Shown here piece after piece: positions 9,173 through 17,897 of a DNA stretch of 35,991 bases. A program made the position numbers and the translations under genes. The stretch is from Campylobacterota bacterium (GTDB lineage: Bacteria > Campylobacterota > Campylobacteria > Campylobacterales > JAJVLF01). How positions within the stretch are numbered: the stretch's first letter is position 1; each line of letters starts with the position of its first letter. The DNA lies in NCBI GenBank assembly GCA_029255845.1, contig JAJVLF010000017.1, positions 1 to 35,991 on the forward strand, given 5' to 3'. Below the pieces are notes generated by a model. It did not search any database and had not been told where the DNA came from. It saw only the letters and a list, made by a program, of their open reading frames with translations.

Positions 9173-9992
9173 TATCACATATTGTTTTAATTTTATTAAA
9201 TTCTTTTGCTAATGTTTTAAATGGCGGGATATTATTATCTCTTTCAAGCAACACAGGGGATTTTTTTCTTTTTAGAGTAAAATTTAATAGCTCTAAAACA
9301 TCATCTTTAACTTTTGAGCCATGAGTGTCTATCAAATCCCCATTATCTGTCTTTAAATGACCTGCTATATGATGATATGCGATATGCTCCTCATTTATTT
9401 CTTCTATAAATTTATATGGAGAGAAATTATGATTTTTAGAATTTACATATACATTATTTACATCAAGAAGTAGCTTTGAGCCACTTTTTTTACAGACTTG
9501 ATTAATAAACTCACTTTCACTAAATTCACTCTCTATATCATAATACCAAGAGGCATTTTCTAAAATTAATTCTCTATTTAGAAAGTTTTGAACATAATCG
9601 ATATTATCAACTATTGATTGCACAGATTTGTTAGTTAAAGGGGGTGGCAAAAGCTCATAGGTTTGCTTGCCATGAAAATGACAAAAAGAAAAATGCTCTG
9701 AGTAATGCTTAAAACCCCATTCATCTAAAAACTTTTTCATTTTAATTAAAAATAATTTACTCATACCTTCTTTCATTTGCGAGGTCTCAGAAGCGATAGA
9801 AAGAGATACCCCATGGCACATTATAGGATATTTATCTACTAGATTTTTAAATAATTTTTGATGTTTTTTTGGGATGACAAACCAATTTTCTGGAATAATC
9901 TCAAGCCAATTAGGTTGTAATATAGAGCTATCAAGCAAATCATACATAAACTCATCTCTTAGACCTATCCCTAAGCCTTGAAATTTTTTCAT
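9165..9992 (-). CDS. DUF692 multinuclear non-heme iron oxidative enzyme (MNIO)
   Basis: A 275-residue TIM-barrel protein of the DUF692/MNIO family, whose members (MbnB, BufB and others) use two or three irons to modify cysteine or other residues of ribosomal peptides. Likely metal ligands are visible: His60 (MCHGVSLS), His100 (YSEHFSF), Glu145 (LILENAS), Asp177/Asn180 (LLLDVNNVYVN), His208 and His212 (HHIAGHLK), Asp222/His224 (DTHG) and Glu250 (LLERD). It sits 10 nt after hemB and overlaps the DUF2063 gene. No precursor peptide (DUF2282-like) fits between hemB and this gene, so its substrate must be encoded elsewhere or be unusual. Confidence 0.92.
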   Translation of the reverse strand: MKKFQGLGIGLRDEFMYDLLDSSILQPNWLEIIPENWFVIPKKHQKLFKNLVDKYPIMCHGVSLSIASETSQMKEGMSKLFLIKMKKFLDEWGFKHYSEHFSFCHFHGKQTYELLPPPLTNKSVQSIVDNIDYVQNFLNRELILENASWYYDIESEFSESEFINQVCKKSGSKLLLDVNNVYVNSKNHNFSPYKFIEEINEEHIAYHHIAGHLKTDNGDLIDTHGSKVKDDVLELLNFTLKRKKSPVLLERDNNIPPFKTLAKEFNKIKTICDNA

Positions 9993-10002
9993 ATTTAGAA
10001 GA

Positions 10003-10968
10003 TTATAAAAGTTCTAAAACTTCTTTAGCATGATAAGTGATAATCATATCAGCCTCAGCTCTTTTAAAAGAAAACATATTTTCCATTAAGATAGCCTCAT
10101 AATCTACAATACCTGCTTTTTGAGCATATTTTAGCATAGCATATTCTCCACTTACATTATATACAGCTAATGGAATATGGGTTTGTTTTTTTATTTCATT
10201 CACTATATCTAAATAAGCAAGGGCTGGTTTTACCATTAATATATCAGCTCCTTGTTTTTCATCTTCCTTGCTTTCTTCTATTGCTTCTTGTTTATTTCTA
10301 AAATCCATTTGATATGTTTTTCTATCTCCAAATGATGGAGCTGAATCTGCTATATCCCTAAAAGGTCCATAATAAGCCGAAGCAAACTTTGTAGAATAAC
10401 TCATAATTGCTAAATCTTGAAAATCATTTTTATCTAAAAAATTTCTTAAAGATATTATTATATTATCCATCATACCGCTAGGAGCTATCATATTTGCCCC
10501 TGCTTTTGCATGGATTAAAGCCTGTGCATTTAAAATATCTAATGTTTTATTATTATCTACTTGTTGTGTTTTATCATCTATAATGCCACAATGACCGTGG
10601 CTTGTGTATTCACAAAAACATAAATCTGTAATTATATATATATCTTTATTGCTAGATTTTATAGCTTTAATACATCTTGATATTATAGAGTTTTCACTGC
10701 AAGCCTCACTGCCAACATCATCTTTATATGATGGAAGAGCAAAAAGCATAATAGCATTTATGCCTAATTTAGATAATAAATCACATTCTTTAACTATCTC
10801 ATCTATGCTCATTTGAAATATCCCACCACCAAGAGAGAGGATTTCTTTTTTTATGCCTTCGCCTTCTAGGACAAAAAGAGGATATATTAAATCATTTGAA
10901 GATAAACTAGTAGAAGATACTAAGTTTCTTATTTGTGAGTTATTTCTTAGTCTTCTAAAGTTTTTTAT
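10003..10968 (-). CDS. hemB: Delta-aminolevulinic acid dehydratase (porphobilinogen synthase), probable ATA start
   Basis: HemB condenses two 5-aminolevulinate molecules to porphobilinogen in heme synthesis. Read from ATA at 10966-10968 it is 321 residues, the family length. The active-site lysines fall at Lys194 (SYSTKFAS) and Lys247 (MVKPALAY), close to their usual numbers, and metal cysteines at 117, 119 and 127 (DLCFCEYTSHGHC) indicate a Zn-type enzyme. The first ATG (10812) would remove 52 residues, including FRRLRNNSQIRNL and the first barrel strand (DLIYPLFVLEG). Between the upstream stop and that ATG there is no ATG, GTG, TTG or CTG in frame. The ATA overlaps the upstream gene's TAA as ATAA, just where ATGA is common. 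Confidence 0.93.
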   Translation of the reverse strand: MKNFRRLRNNSQIRNLVSSTSLSSNDLIYPLFVLEGEGIKKEILSLGGGIFQMSIDEIVKECDLLSKLGINAIMLFALPSYKDDVGSEACSENSIISRCIKAIKSSNKDIYIITDLCFCEYTSHGHCGIIDDKTQQVDNNKTLDILNAQALIHAKAGANMIAPSGMMDNIIISLRNFLDKNDFQDLAIMSYSTKFASAYYGPFRDIADSAPSFGDRKTYQMDFRNKQEAIEESKEDEKQGADILMVKPALAYLDIVNEIKKQTHIPLAVYNVSGEYAMLKYAQKAGIVDYEAILMENMFSFKRAEADMIITYHAKEVLELL

Positions 10969-11426
10969 TGTTTATTCTTTCTAGCATTTAGCTTGGTTAG
11001 TTTGTCAATTAAATCTTTAGAAATATTTCTATAAAAATATGCAAAAGGAACTATACATTTTTCAAAATTGTCATAATTAATCAAAAATGCTAATGTTACA
11101 GTATCTTGAGTAGCTCTAACTGTAGCTTGTCGTGCTCTTTTCTCTAAGCCAGATATTTCACCAAAAAGAGCATTAACCCCCAATACTCCTACAACAGATC
11201 TAGATGTTACTACATTACATTCTCCAGCAAGGATAAAATAAACCATTTCTGAACGATCTCCTTCTTTTATAACTATCTCTCCTTTAGCAAAAGTAGTAAA
11301 TTCTACTTTAATAACAATAGACACGATATCAGCATCATTCATACTTTTAAAGATATGGAATTTCTCTTTACTAGCTAGTAGTTGCTCTAGGGCGGTTGGT
11401 TTTTTTTTAAATTCTTCTTTTGTCAA
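10965..11426 (-). CDS. Cyclic-nucleotide-binding domain protein (no DNA-binding domain)
   Basis: A 153-residue protein consisting of one cNMP-binding jelly roll. GEIVIKEGDRSEMVYFILAGECNV is the beta-barrel hallmark, and the phosphate-binding cassette is FGEISGLEKRARQATVRA near residues 87-104. It keeps the GE pair and an Arg in the expected place, so nucleotide binding is plausible. There is no helix-turn-helix after the barrel, unlike Crp/Fnr regulators, so it is more likely a stand-alone sensor or partner subunit. Its stop codon overlaps the hemB start by 4 nt, suggesting coupled translation. The functional link to heme synthesis is unknown. Confidence 0.85.
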   Translation of the reverse strand: MTKEEFKKKPTALEQLLASKEKFHIFKSMNDADIVSIVIKVEFTTFAKGEIVIKEGDRSEMVYFILAGECNVVTSRSVVGVLGVNALFGEISGLEKRARQATVRATQDTVTLAFLINYDNFEKCIVPFAYFYRNISKDLIDKLTKLNARKNKQ

Positions 11427-11483
11427 AATATATCCAATATAATAATTTTAATTGAAGTCTATCATATAAATATAAATATAAAA

Positions 11484-12263
11484 TTAAAAGTCAACCAACA
11501 CTATATCTTTTTTAGAAAAATAAGCACATTTACTAAACCCTATATCTTTAGCAATATTTTGCACTTTTATTAAATCCTTACCTACATCTTCAATTCTATG
11601 GGCATCACTAGAAAAGGTTATATTAATATTTTCTTCATAAATAAGAGATAATAAATTAATGCAAGGATACTGCTCACATATAGGCTTACGAAAACCCGCT
11701 GTATTTATCTCTACCACCATATTTGATTTTTTAATGGCTTTAATGGCATTTTTAGCCAAAAGTCTTATATCTTTTGAGGGTCTTTTATTAAATACCTTTA
11801 TCAAATCCAGATGCCCCACTATATGAAAAAGATTTGATTTTGCCATATTTTCTATAGCTAAAAAATACAAAGAATAAAGCTCATCAATATCATAATTTTT
11901 ATATTTCCCTATAAAAGTAGGATTATCAAACCCCCATTCATTTATAAAATGAACAGAGCCTATTAAATAATCCACATCTCTTTTAGTAATATCTTCATTA
12001 GTATATTTATCTATAAAATCCACTTCATAAGCTAGCTTAATATCTATTTCATTTTTATATTCATTAGCTAAAGATAACACCATATCTTCATATATATCTA
12101 TTTCTTGATATTTCATTCTATATTTAGGGTCAAAGTCCATAGGGGCATGGTCGCTAAAGCCATAAACTTTGATATTTTGTTTGATGGCTTGCTGGATGTA
12201 TTCTTTTGTAGTTCCACTTGCATGATTGCAAAGTGTTGTGTGATTATGTAAATCTATAAGCAT
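11484..12263 (-). CDS. hisJ: PHP-family histidinol-phosphatase-like hydrolase
   Basis: The 259-residue protein begins MLIDLHNHTTLCNHASG, the HxH metal motif of PHP-domain phosphoesterases, followed by a FSDHAPMDFDPKYRM segment typical of the HisJ/HisK histidinol-phosphatase group. Other expected ligands are Glu in AYEVDFID, His in GSVHF and VGHLD, and a C-terminal SSDAHR. It would dephosphorylate L-histidinol phosphate, but some PHP proteins have other substrates, so the gene name is provisional. A Shine-Dalgarno-like AAAGG precedes the ATG. No other histidine gene is nearby. Confidence 0.82.
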   Translation of the reverse strand: MLIDLHNHTTLCNHASGTTKEYIQQAIKQNIKVYGFSDHAPMDFDPKYRMKYQEIDIYEDMVLSLANEYKNEIDIKLAYEVDFIDKYTNEDITKRDVDYLIGSVHFINEWGFDNPTFIGKYKNYDIDELYSLYFLAIENMAKSNLFHIVGHLDLIKVFNKRPSKDIRLLAKNAIKAIKKSNMVVEINTAGFRKPICEQYPCINLLSLIYEENINITFSSDAHRIEDVGKDLIKVQNIAKDIGFSKCAYFSKKDIVLVDF

Positions 12264-12300
12264 AATTAACCTTTGGTTTTATGCTTATTTTAATATATAA

Positions 12301-12336
12301 TTATAAAAAGTAGCATATTATTTTATAAAATGCTAC
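12301..12336 (-). terminator. Terminator after flagellin gene
   Basis: On the - strand GTAGCAT pairs with ATGCTAC across a 13-nt AT-rich loop, and the second arm is followed directly by TTTTTATAA. The location, 77 nt beyond the flagellin stop and upstream of the PHP gene, fits the end of a strongly expressed single-gene transcript. Confidence 0.55.
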
Positions 12337-12412
12337 TTGGCAAAGCTGGAATGGACTTAGGATACTTCTATTAATATAATTGGACAGTTATATTAATGTA
12401 TAATTAATATAA

Positions 12413-13996
12413 TTATTGTAATAATCTAGTTATATTTTGTAACACAGTGCTAGATTGTGCTAATGCATAGCTTCCAGCTTGAGCTAAAATACTTCCTCTT
12501 TTGAAATTACTTGATTCTTCTGCAAAATCTGCATCTCTTATTTGAGACTCTGAAAATTGAACATTTGTTTTAGTAACAGAAATATTATTTACTGTTGCTT
12601 CTAATTGTATTTGAGTTGAACCTAAATCAGATCTAATTTTATCAAGAGCTTTAATAGCCGTATCTGCTATATCCATTACCGCATGAGCTCCAATAGCAGT
12701 AGTTACACCAGCTGATAAACCATGAGTGCTTTTTGGGTTTGCTGGGTCGCTTAATACTTTTGTTTGTTGAAATATAAGAGTATTTTTATTAGAATGAGCT
12801 CCCATAGCAGACGCTTTATCAGCATTAAATGTTCCTCTAGCTGTTCTTAAATTAATGATTGCTTCAGATGCTTTAGCATCACCGGTACTTCCAAAACCTA
12901 TCGAATTAGCAAAATCTCCGCCAGACTCCCCATCTGATATTATAATATCTCTAGCATCATTTCTTATAAGAGTTAATCTCCCATAGTTAGAATGCTCCTG
13001 TGTGCCTACAGCCTCTAATCCTAATAACTCAAGACCTGATGTTGCCTTTAGGTTAATACCTCTACCATCTGTGCTAGTTAATGTGAAATGACCTCTAGCA
13101 TCTATTGTAGCTCTAGCCCCTATTTGATCTGTTAGATTATTAATAGCAGCTACTATTTTACCATCTGCATCATCAACTTCAACATCATTAATAGTTCCTA
13201 ACTTAACACCATTAATTATTAATCCAACTATGTCATTACTTCCATCTGCTCCTTTTCGTTTTCCAACTGGAACTTCTCCTGTGGATTCAATATTCCAAGC
13301 AGCTCTAACTTGAAGCTCATTAGAGTTTTTATTAATTACTTCTGTTAAAGCACCTAAGCCTGTTCCTACTGAGTGAGAAATATGGACAGCTTCTAAAGTA
13401 ATATCATCTCTACCATTTACTGCTTTAAATGTAAGAGTCACATCCTTACTTTCTGTAATATTTTTACCAGTTTCAAATCTAGTTTGCCCTATTTTATCAG
13501 AAGATGTTGCACCTATTGATGCATTAATAGTTGTATGTGAATAAGCACCTATTTGAAATTTTGCATTTGAATAACCACCAGCAAGAAGTGATTTACCATT
13601 AAAGGTAGTTGTTGCTGCTATATTATCAAGCTCTTCCATTAATCTTGTGATATCTGCTTGAAGTGCTGATCTTGATTCAAATGTTTGACCATCTTGTGCT
13701 GATTGAACTGCTTTAACTTTGATAGTATCAAGTATTTTTATTTGCTCATCCATAGCTTTATCTGCTATTTGAATAATCCCTATCGCATCATTGGCATTTC
13801 TAATCGCCTGACCTAATGATTTTGCTTGAGTTCTTAATGAATCCGCAATTGCCATTCCAGATGCATCATCTGCTGCTGTGTTGATTTTATAACCTGAACT
13901 TAATCGTTCTAAAGATTTGCTTAAACCTTTATTTACATATGTTGCATTAGTATGCGCCGTTGAGGCTGAAGTGTTGTTAGCTAATGAAAAGCCCAT
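12413..13996 (-). CDS. flaA: Flagellin
   Basis: A 527-residue flagellin. The conserved N-terminal D0/D1 region includes LERLSSGYKINTAADDASGM (about 30-49) and AIGIIQIADKAMDEQ-like sequence; the C-terminal D0 ends FKRGSILAQAGSYALAQSSTVLQNITRLLQ, typical of Campylobacterota. Residues 85-100 (NDAIGIIQIADKAMDEQI) resemble the Campylobacter/Helicobacter version of the region that escapes TLR5. The first 18 residues (MGFSLANNTSASTAHTNA) are Ser/Thr/Ala-rich and differ from the common MGFRINTN start. The central domain (about 180-420) is variable. The start is set by AAGGA 9 nt upstream. A sigma-28 promoter precedes it (14056-14081). It is a single gene here; a second flagellin may lie elsewhere. 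Confidence 0.97.
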   Translation of the reverse strand: MGFSLANNTSASTAHTNATYVNKGLSKSLERLSSGYKINTAADDASGMAIADSLRTQAKSLGQAIRNANDAIGIIQIADKAMDEQIKILDTIKVKAVQSAQDGQTFESRSALQADITRLMEELDNIAATTTFNGKSLLAGGYSNAKFQIGAYSHTTINASIGATSSDKIGQTRFETGKNITESKDVTLTFKAVNGRDDITLEAVHISHSVGTGLGALTEVINKNSNELQVRAAWNIESTGEVPVGKRKGADGSNDIVGLIINGVKLGTINDVEVDDADGKIVAAINNLTDQIGARATIDARGHFTLTSTDGRGINLKATSGLELLGLEAVGTQEHSNYGRLTLIRNDARDIIISDGESGGDFANSIGFGSTGDAKASEAIINLRTARGTFNADKASAMGAHSNKNTLIFQQTKVLSDPANPKSTHGLSAGVTTAIGAHAVMDIADTAIKALDKIRSDLGSTQIQLEATVNNISVTKTNVQFSESQIRDADFAEESSNFKRGSILAQAGSYALAQSSTVLQNITRLLQ

Positions 13997-14055
13997 TGAT
14001 AAATCCTTTTATCTTAGTATTAAATATATATGAGATCCGTCTCGATACAAAAGCA

Positions 14056-14081
14056 ATATCGGTGAGATTAAAATAACTTTA
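14056..14081 (-). promoter_or_regulatory. Sigma-28 (FliA) promoter of flagellin
   Basis: On the - strand the sequence is TAAAGTTA, 10 nt, then ACCGATAT. This closely matches the general sigma-28 consensus TAAAGTTT-N11-GCCGATAA. It lies about 60 nt upstream of the flagellin ATG, the expected distance for a late flagellar gene. Confidence 0.8.
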
Positions 14082-14204
14082 ATAAAAGATTAAAAAAAAC
14101 TAAAAAAAACATTTATTTAAGCTAAAAAAGGGCTTATTTTAAGCTAAATACTAACTTATTTTTAACTAAACAATAGCTTAAAAACAAATTAATAATAGAG
14201 GAGT

Positions 14205-15521
14205 TTAAGATTTCTCCATCACGATAGCCCCTATTGAGGCAGTGCTATCATCTAAGGTAAATTTGTCATTTACATTAATTTGAGATAAGACAATAGATTT
14301 ATTCTTTTTTTTGATTATTGCATAGCCTTTTTTTGGTTTTAGTTTTGGATTTTGGGACTTATAGACTTGTTTTAAAAGCAGTATATTTCTATCTGATTCT
14401 CTTATTTTATTATCAATAATATTTTGCATTAGATTTTTCATATCTGATAGATTATGCTTTAAAAAAACATTATTTTTTGCATATTTATATATATTTTCTT
14501 CCATATAATTAATCTCATTTGTATTTTTTATAAGCTTATGAGATATAATGCTAGATATATTTTTATAAAGCATATCTATATCATTTCTTAAATGCTGGTG
14601 CATTACTTGAATAGAGTTATTTTTAATCATATTATAATTATGAGCTAATTCTTTACTTTTCCTTTCCATAACCCCATTAACAAATGTATCCAGATTATTA
14701 TAAAGCTCAACCATCAATTCAAGATAATAATTTTTATCAGGCAATATAATCTCCATAGCAGAAGAAGGAGTGCTAGCTCGTTTATCCGCCACATAGTCAC
14801 TAAGAGAAAAATCACTCTCATGACCTACCGCCGAAACAACAGGAGTATTAGCATTAAAAATAGCATTAGCAACCTCTATAGTATTAAAGCACCACAAATC
14901 CTCTAAACTACCACCTCCACGAGCTACTAGTATTAAATCAGCCCCCATTGTATCTGCTCGTTTAATATTCATAGCTATATTATTTTTCGCATTTTCTCCT
15001 TGAACTAAAGTATCCATAAGACTAAGCTTAGTATTTGACCATCTTTTTAAAGTAACATTTTTAATATCCTCAATAACCGCACCTGACTTTGAAGTGATAA
15101 TAATAATCCTCTTAGGAAATGGAGGCAAACTCTTCTTTATACTATCATCAAAATACCCCTTATCTTTCAATTCCTTTTTTAATTGCTCATAAGCCAAATG
15201 CAAATTACCATCCCCCTTAGCATCTATTTTCTGAGCAATGATTTGATAATCCCCACGAGGAGGATAAACATTAATAGAGCCTGTAATATAAACACTTAAC
15301 CCTTTCTCTAGCTTAAACTTCAAATATCTAGCATTGCCTTTATACATCACAGCCTTAATGGAAGAATCAAATTTCTCATCTTTAATAGTAAAATAAATAT
15401 GCCCACTTCTCTGATGATAAGTAACAGAAGAGATTTCACCTTGCACATAGATACTCATAAGCTCTCTCTCTAAAATGGACTTTATGGTTATATTTAGGCT
15501 AGATACAGTTATAGGGTTCAT
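14205..15521 (-). CDS. xseA: Exodeoxyribonuclease VII large subunit
   Basis: The 438-residue protein has the XseA order: an N-terminal OB-fold (ITVSSLNITIKSILERE, then SIYVQGEISSVTYHQRSGHIYFTIKD), followed by the catalytic region with FPKRIIIITSKSGAVIEDI, LILVARGGGSLEDLWCFN and SAVGHESDFSLSDYVADKRASTPSSAMEI, then a long coiled-coil region and the terminal KKGYAII segment. With XseB it degrades single-stranded DNA to oligonucleotides in mismatch repair and recombination. xseB is not in the window. It is divergent from pstS across about 130 nt. Confidence 0.96.
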   Translation of the reverse strand: MNPITVSSLNITIKSILERELMSIYVQGEISSVTYHQRSGHIYFTIKDEKFDSSIKAVMYKGNARYLKFKLEKGLSVYITGSINVYPPRGDYQIIAQKIDAKGDGNLHLAYEQLKKELKDKGYFDDSIKKSLPPFPKRIIIITSKSGAVIEDIKNVTLKRWSNTKLSLMDTLVQGENAKNNIAMNIKRADTMGADLILVARGGGSLEDLWCFNTIEVANAIFNANTPVVSAVGHESDFSLSDYVADKRASTPSSAMEIILPDKNYYLELMVELYNNLDTFVNGVMERKSKELAHNYNMIKNNSIQVMHQHLRNDIDMLYKNISSIISHKLIKNTNEINYMEENIYKYAKNNVFLKHNLSDMKNLMQNIIDNKIRESDRNILLLKQVYKSQNPKLKPKKGYAIIKKKNKSIVLSQINVNDKFTLDDSTASIGAIVMEKS

Positions 15522-15652
15522 ATTATTTCTTTTGATGGGATTAATATGAGATTATAACAAATATTTTAATAAACCAAAATACTTTATGCCATTTAAGGAA
15601 AACCTTATTTCTTAAGTCTATAATTCCATCTTTAAAGAAAAAAAGGAAAAAT

Positions 15653-16696
15653 ATGTTTAAAAAATATGCATTACTTTTAATGATTATTGCAAGTGCTAGT
15701 TTATATGCTAAAAATAATATGAAAATTGTAGGCTCATCTACCGTATATCCATTTAGCTCAGCAGTAGCAGAAGAGCTAGGAGCTACCACAAAACATTCTA
15801 CTCCTACTGTAGAATCAACAGGTTCTGGTGGAGGGATGAAGCTTTTTTGTGCAGGTAATGGGAAAAATACTCCAGATATTACGAACTCTAGCAGAAGAAT
15901 GAAGAAAAAAGAATTAGAGCTTTGTAATAAAAACGAAGTTAATGACATCACAGAAGCAATGATAGGATATGATGGTATCGCATTTGCTCAAAGAAAACAA
16001 AATAAACCTTTTAGTATCACCACAAAACAGCTTTTACTAGCAGTAGCAAAAGAAGTCCCTAATAAAAGCGGGAATAAATTAATACCCAATCCATACAAAA
16101 AATGGAGCGATATAGACAAGAGCTTACCACAAAGAAAGATTGTAATTTACGGACCACCAAAATCATCAGGAACTAGAGATGCTTTTGAAGATATGATATT
16201 AAAGCACCAAACTAAAAAGATGAAATCCTATACAGATATTTATAAAAAAACAGGCAATAAAACATATAAAAAATATAAACTCATAAGAACGGATGGCGTA
16301 TATATTCCAAGTGGTGAAAATGATAACTTAATAGTGGCTAAATTAAATAAAAACAAATATGCTTTTGGTATATTTGGGTATTCGTTTTTGATAGAAAATG
16401 ATGATAAAGTCCAAGGTGCAAAAATAAATGGAATATCCCCAACTCCAGAAGCCATATCAAGTGGAAAATATCCTATTTCAAGAAGTTTGTTTTTTTATAT
16501 TAAAAACTCTCATGCTAAGAAAAACCCAGCTATAAATGAATATGTAGATATGTTTATGTCTGAAGATATGATAGGCGAAGATAGTATTTTAGGAGAGATA
16601 GGGCTTATTTCTTTGTCTGATGATAAAAGAGAGAAAATAAAAAAGAATGTAGCTAAAAGAGTGAAACATACATTAAAGTTTTATGGTAAAAATTAA
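15653..16696 (+). CDS. pstS: PstS-family periplasmic phosphate-binding protein
   Basis: A 347-residue protein with a Sec signal peptide (MFKKYALLLMIIASASLYA) and the PstS motifs MKIVGSSTVYPFSSAVAEE, ESTGSGGGMKLFCAG and GPPKSSGTRDAFEDM, which form the oxyanion site. It should bind phosphate, or a related oxyanion, for an ABC importer. No pstCAB follows; instead two small genes are coupled to it. A TATAAT box is at 15619-15624 and AAAGGA precedes the ATG. The stop and the next start overlap as TAATG. Confidence 0.88.
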   Translation: MFKKYALLLMIIASASLYAKNNMKIVGSSTVYPFSSAVAEELGATTKHSTPTVESTGSGGGMKLFCAGNGKNTPDITNSSRRMKKKELELCNKNEVNDITEAMIGYDGIAFAQRKQNKPFSITTKQLLLAVAKEVPNKSGNKLIPNPYKKWSDIDKSLPQRKIVIYGPPKSSGTRDAFEDMILKHQTKKMKSYTDIYKKTGNKTYKKYKLIRTDGVYIPSGENDNLIVAKLNKNKYAFGIFGYSFLIENDDKVQGAKINGISPTPEAISSGKYPISRSLFFYIKNSHAKKNPAINEYVDMFMSEDMIGEDSILGEIGLISLSDDKREKIKKNVAKRVKHTLKFYGKN

Positions 16697-16908
16697 TGAA
16701 TTATAAAGAATATAAAATAATATATGTAGTAGAGGGTGGCTTAGGAACTATTTTTCTAGGTGCTTCAGGAATACCCATTAAGAAAATGGAAACCGCATTA
16801 AATAAAGAAGTCCTTGACGGATGGCAAGTAGTTTTTCAAGTTATTGAAAGCAAAAGATTTTTACTATTTTGGAAACGAGAAGCTGTTATTATTACTCTAG
16901 GAAGATGA
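16696..16908 (+). CDS. DUF4177-family small protein
   Basis: The 70-residue product (MNYKEYKIIYVVEGG... FLLFWKREAVIITLGR) matches what I know of DUF4177 proteins, small alpha/beta proteins with the pattern 'W-Q-V-V-F-Q'. No function is established. It is translationally coupled to pstS through a TAATG overlap and to the TM2 gene that follows, so the three are likely one operon. Confidence 0.75.
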   Translation: MNYKEYKIIYVVEGGLGTIFLGASGIPIKKMETALNKEVLDGWQVVFQVIESKRFLLFWKREAVIITLGR

Positions 16909-16910
16909 TT

Positions 16911-17285
16911 ATGTTAGATAAAAGTGAAGCTTTAGAAAAAGAAGAAGCCTTAAGATGCGAAATACAAGACTTATCCAATGAGAATAAAAAGATATTTTAT
17001 TCAAAAGTAGAAGATAAAATAAAAGACCCTGATACTTATGCCGTCTTAAATTGGATATTTTTATCAGGATTACATCATTTTTATTTAAAAAAATGGACTA
17101 AAGGGATTATAAACCTATCTTTATTTGTGATTAGTATTTTATTATTATTTAGTGCATATACATATTGGGGAATTGGAATTTTAGTAGCATTGTTTATTGT
17201 AGAGCTAAGAGAGTTATTTCAATCTCAAATAATAGTTTTGGATTATAATAATAAGATGATGGAGAAAGTTCTTCAAGGATTATGA
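16911..17285 (+). CDS. TM2-domain membrane protein
   Basis: A 124-residue protein with a charged, helical N-terminal half and then a TM2-like pair of membrane helices: AVLNWIFLSGLHHFYLKKWTKG, where the 'G-x-H-H-F-Y-L' element stands in for the usual G-x-H-R-F-Y-x-G, then hydrophobic stretches ISILLLFSAYTYW and GILVALFIVEL. I choose ATG 16911 because AGGAAG lies 7 nt before it; ATGs at 16905 and 16869 are in the same frame but lack this spacing. The function is unknown. Confidence 0.75.
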   Translation: MLDKSEALEKEEALRCEIQDLSNENKKIFYSKVEDKIKDPDTYAVLNWIFLSGLHHFYLKKWTKGIINLSLFVISILLLFSAYTYWGIGILVALFIVELRELFQSQIIVLDYNNKMMEKVLQGL

Positions 17286-17387
17286 TTATATATTTATAGA
17301 TGTTATAAAATGTATAAAGTAGTTTTATAAAATTTATTTAACTTCTAACAAGTTAATATTTCTTGAGATATAACATTAAGGGAGTTT

Positions 17388-17807
17388 ATGAAAATAACAT
17401 TTATTTTATTAGCATTATTATTTGTAGGTTGTGGCTCCAATAACCCTAAGTATGCAGACAACAATAATACAGAAGGTGTTGTAATAGACCCAAAAACAAA
17501 ATTAATGTGGCAAGACAATTTAGATGCAGAAGAAAATACATTAAACTGGTATGACTCTATTAAGTATTGTAATCATTTAAATTTATCTAACTTTCAAGAT
17601 TGGGAATTGCCATCTAGGGATATTCTCGTGACATCTTATAAATCAAAAGAAATTTTTGCTTTTACTTCTTATAGCCTTTATTGGAGTTCGTCTAGTTATG
17701 AAAGCAATTCTAGCGATGCTTGGAGTGTACTTTTTGATTATGGATATGCGTATAGTTATATTAAGACTGATTTGCATTATGTTCGTTGTGTGCGAGGTAT
17801 AAGATAA
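17388..17807 (+). CDS. DUF1566 (Lcl-type) lipoprotein
   Basis: A 139-residue lipoprotein with signal MKITFILLALLFVGC, lipobox Cys15. The body has the DUF1566 pattern: 'D-P-K-T-K-L-M-W-Q-D', a short helix with YCNHLNLSNFQDWELPS, then YWSSSSYESNSSDAWSV and the terminal YVRCVRG. This C-type-lectin-like fold is used in surface adhesins and sometimes as the variable target of diversity-generating retroelements. No reverse transcriptase or template repeat is seen here. AGGGAG precedes the start. It is probably surface- or periplasm-facing. Confidence 0.8.
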   Translation: MKITFILLALLFVGCGSNNPKYADNNNTEGVVIDPKTKLMWQDNLDAEENTLNWYDSIKYCNHLNLSNFQDWELPSRDILVTSYKSKEIFAFTSYSLYWSSSSYESNSSDAWSVLFDYGYAYSYIKTDLHYVRCVRGIR

Positions 17808-17897
17808 ATTTATTTGTTGTATTAGTTTCGTATATTAATAGAGGTTTCCATATCTTGTAATTATGATAAAAATAAAAATTATTCTTTTATTGTAGTA

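Noticed and set aside
10003-10812. Short HemB from the internal ATG (269 residues)
   Set aside because: It would lack the N-terminal arm and first barrel strand, which are plainly encoded in frame just upstream.
15541-15951. 136-residue - strand frame overlapping pstS
   Set aside because: It covers the antisense of the conserved pstS signal and oxyanion motifs and has no support of its own.
17388-17807. Diversity-generating retroelement target
   Set aside because: The DUF1566 fold is compatible, but no reverse transcriptase, template repeat or accessory gene is present in the window.
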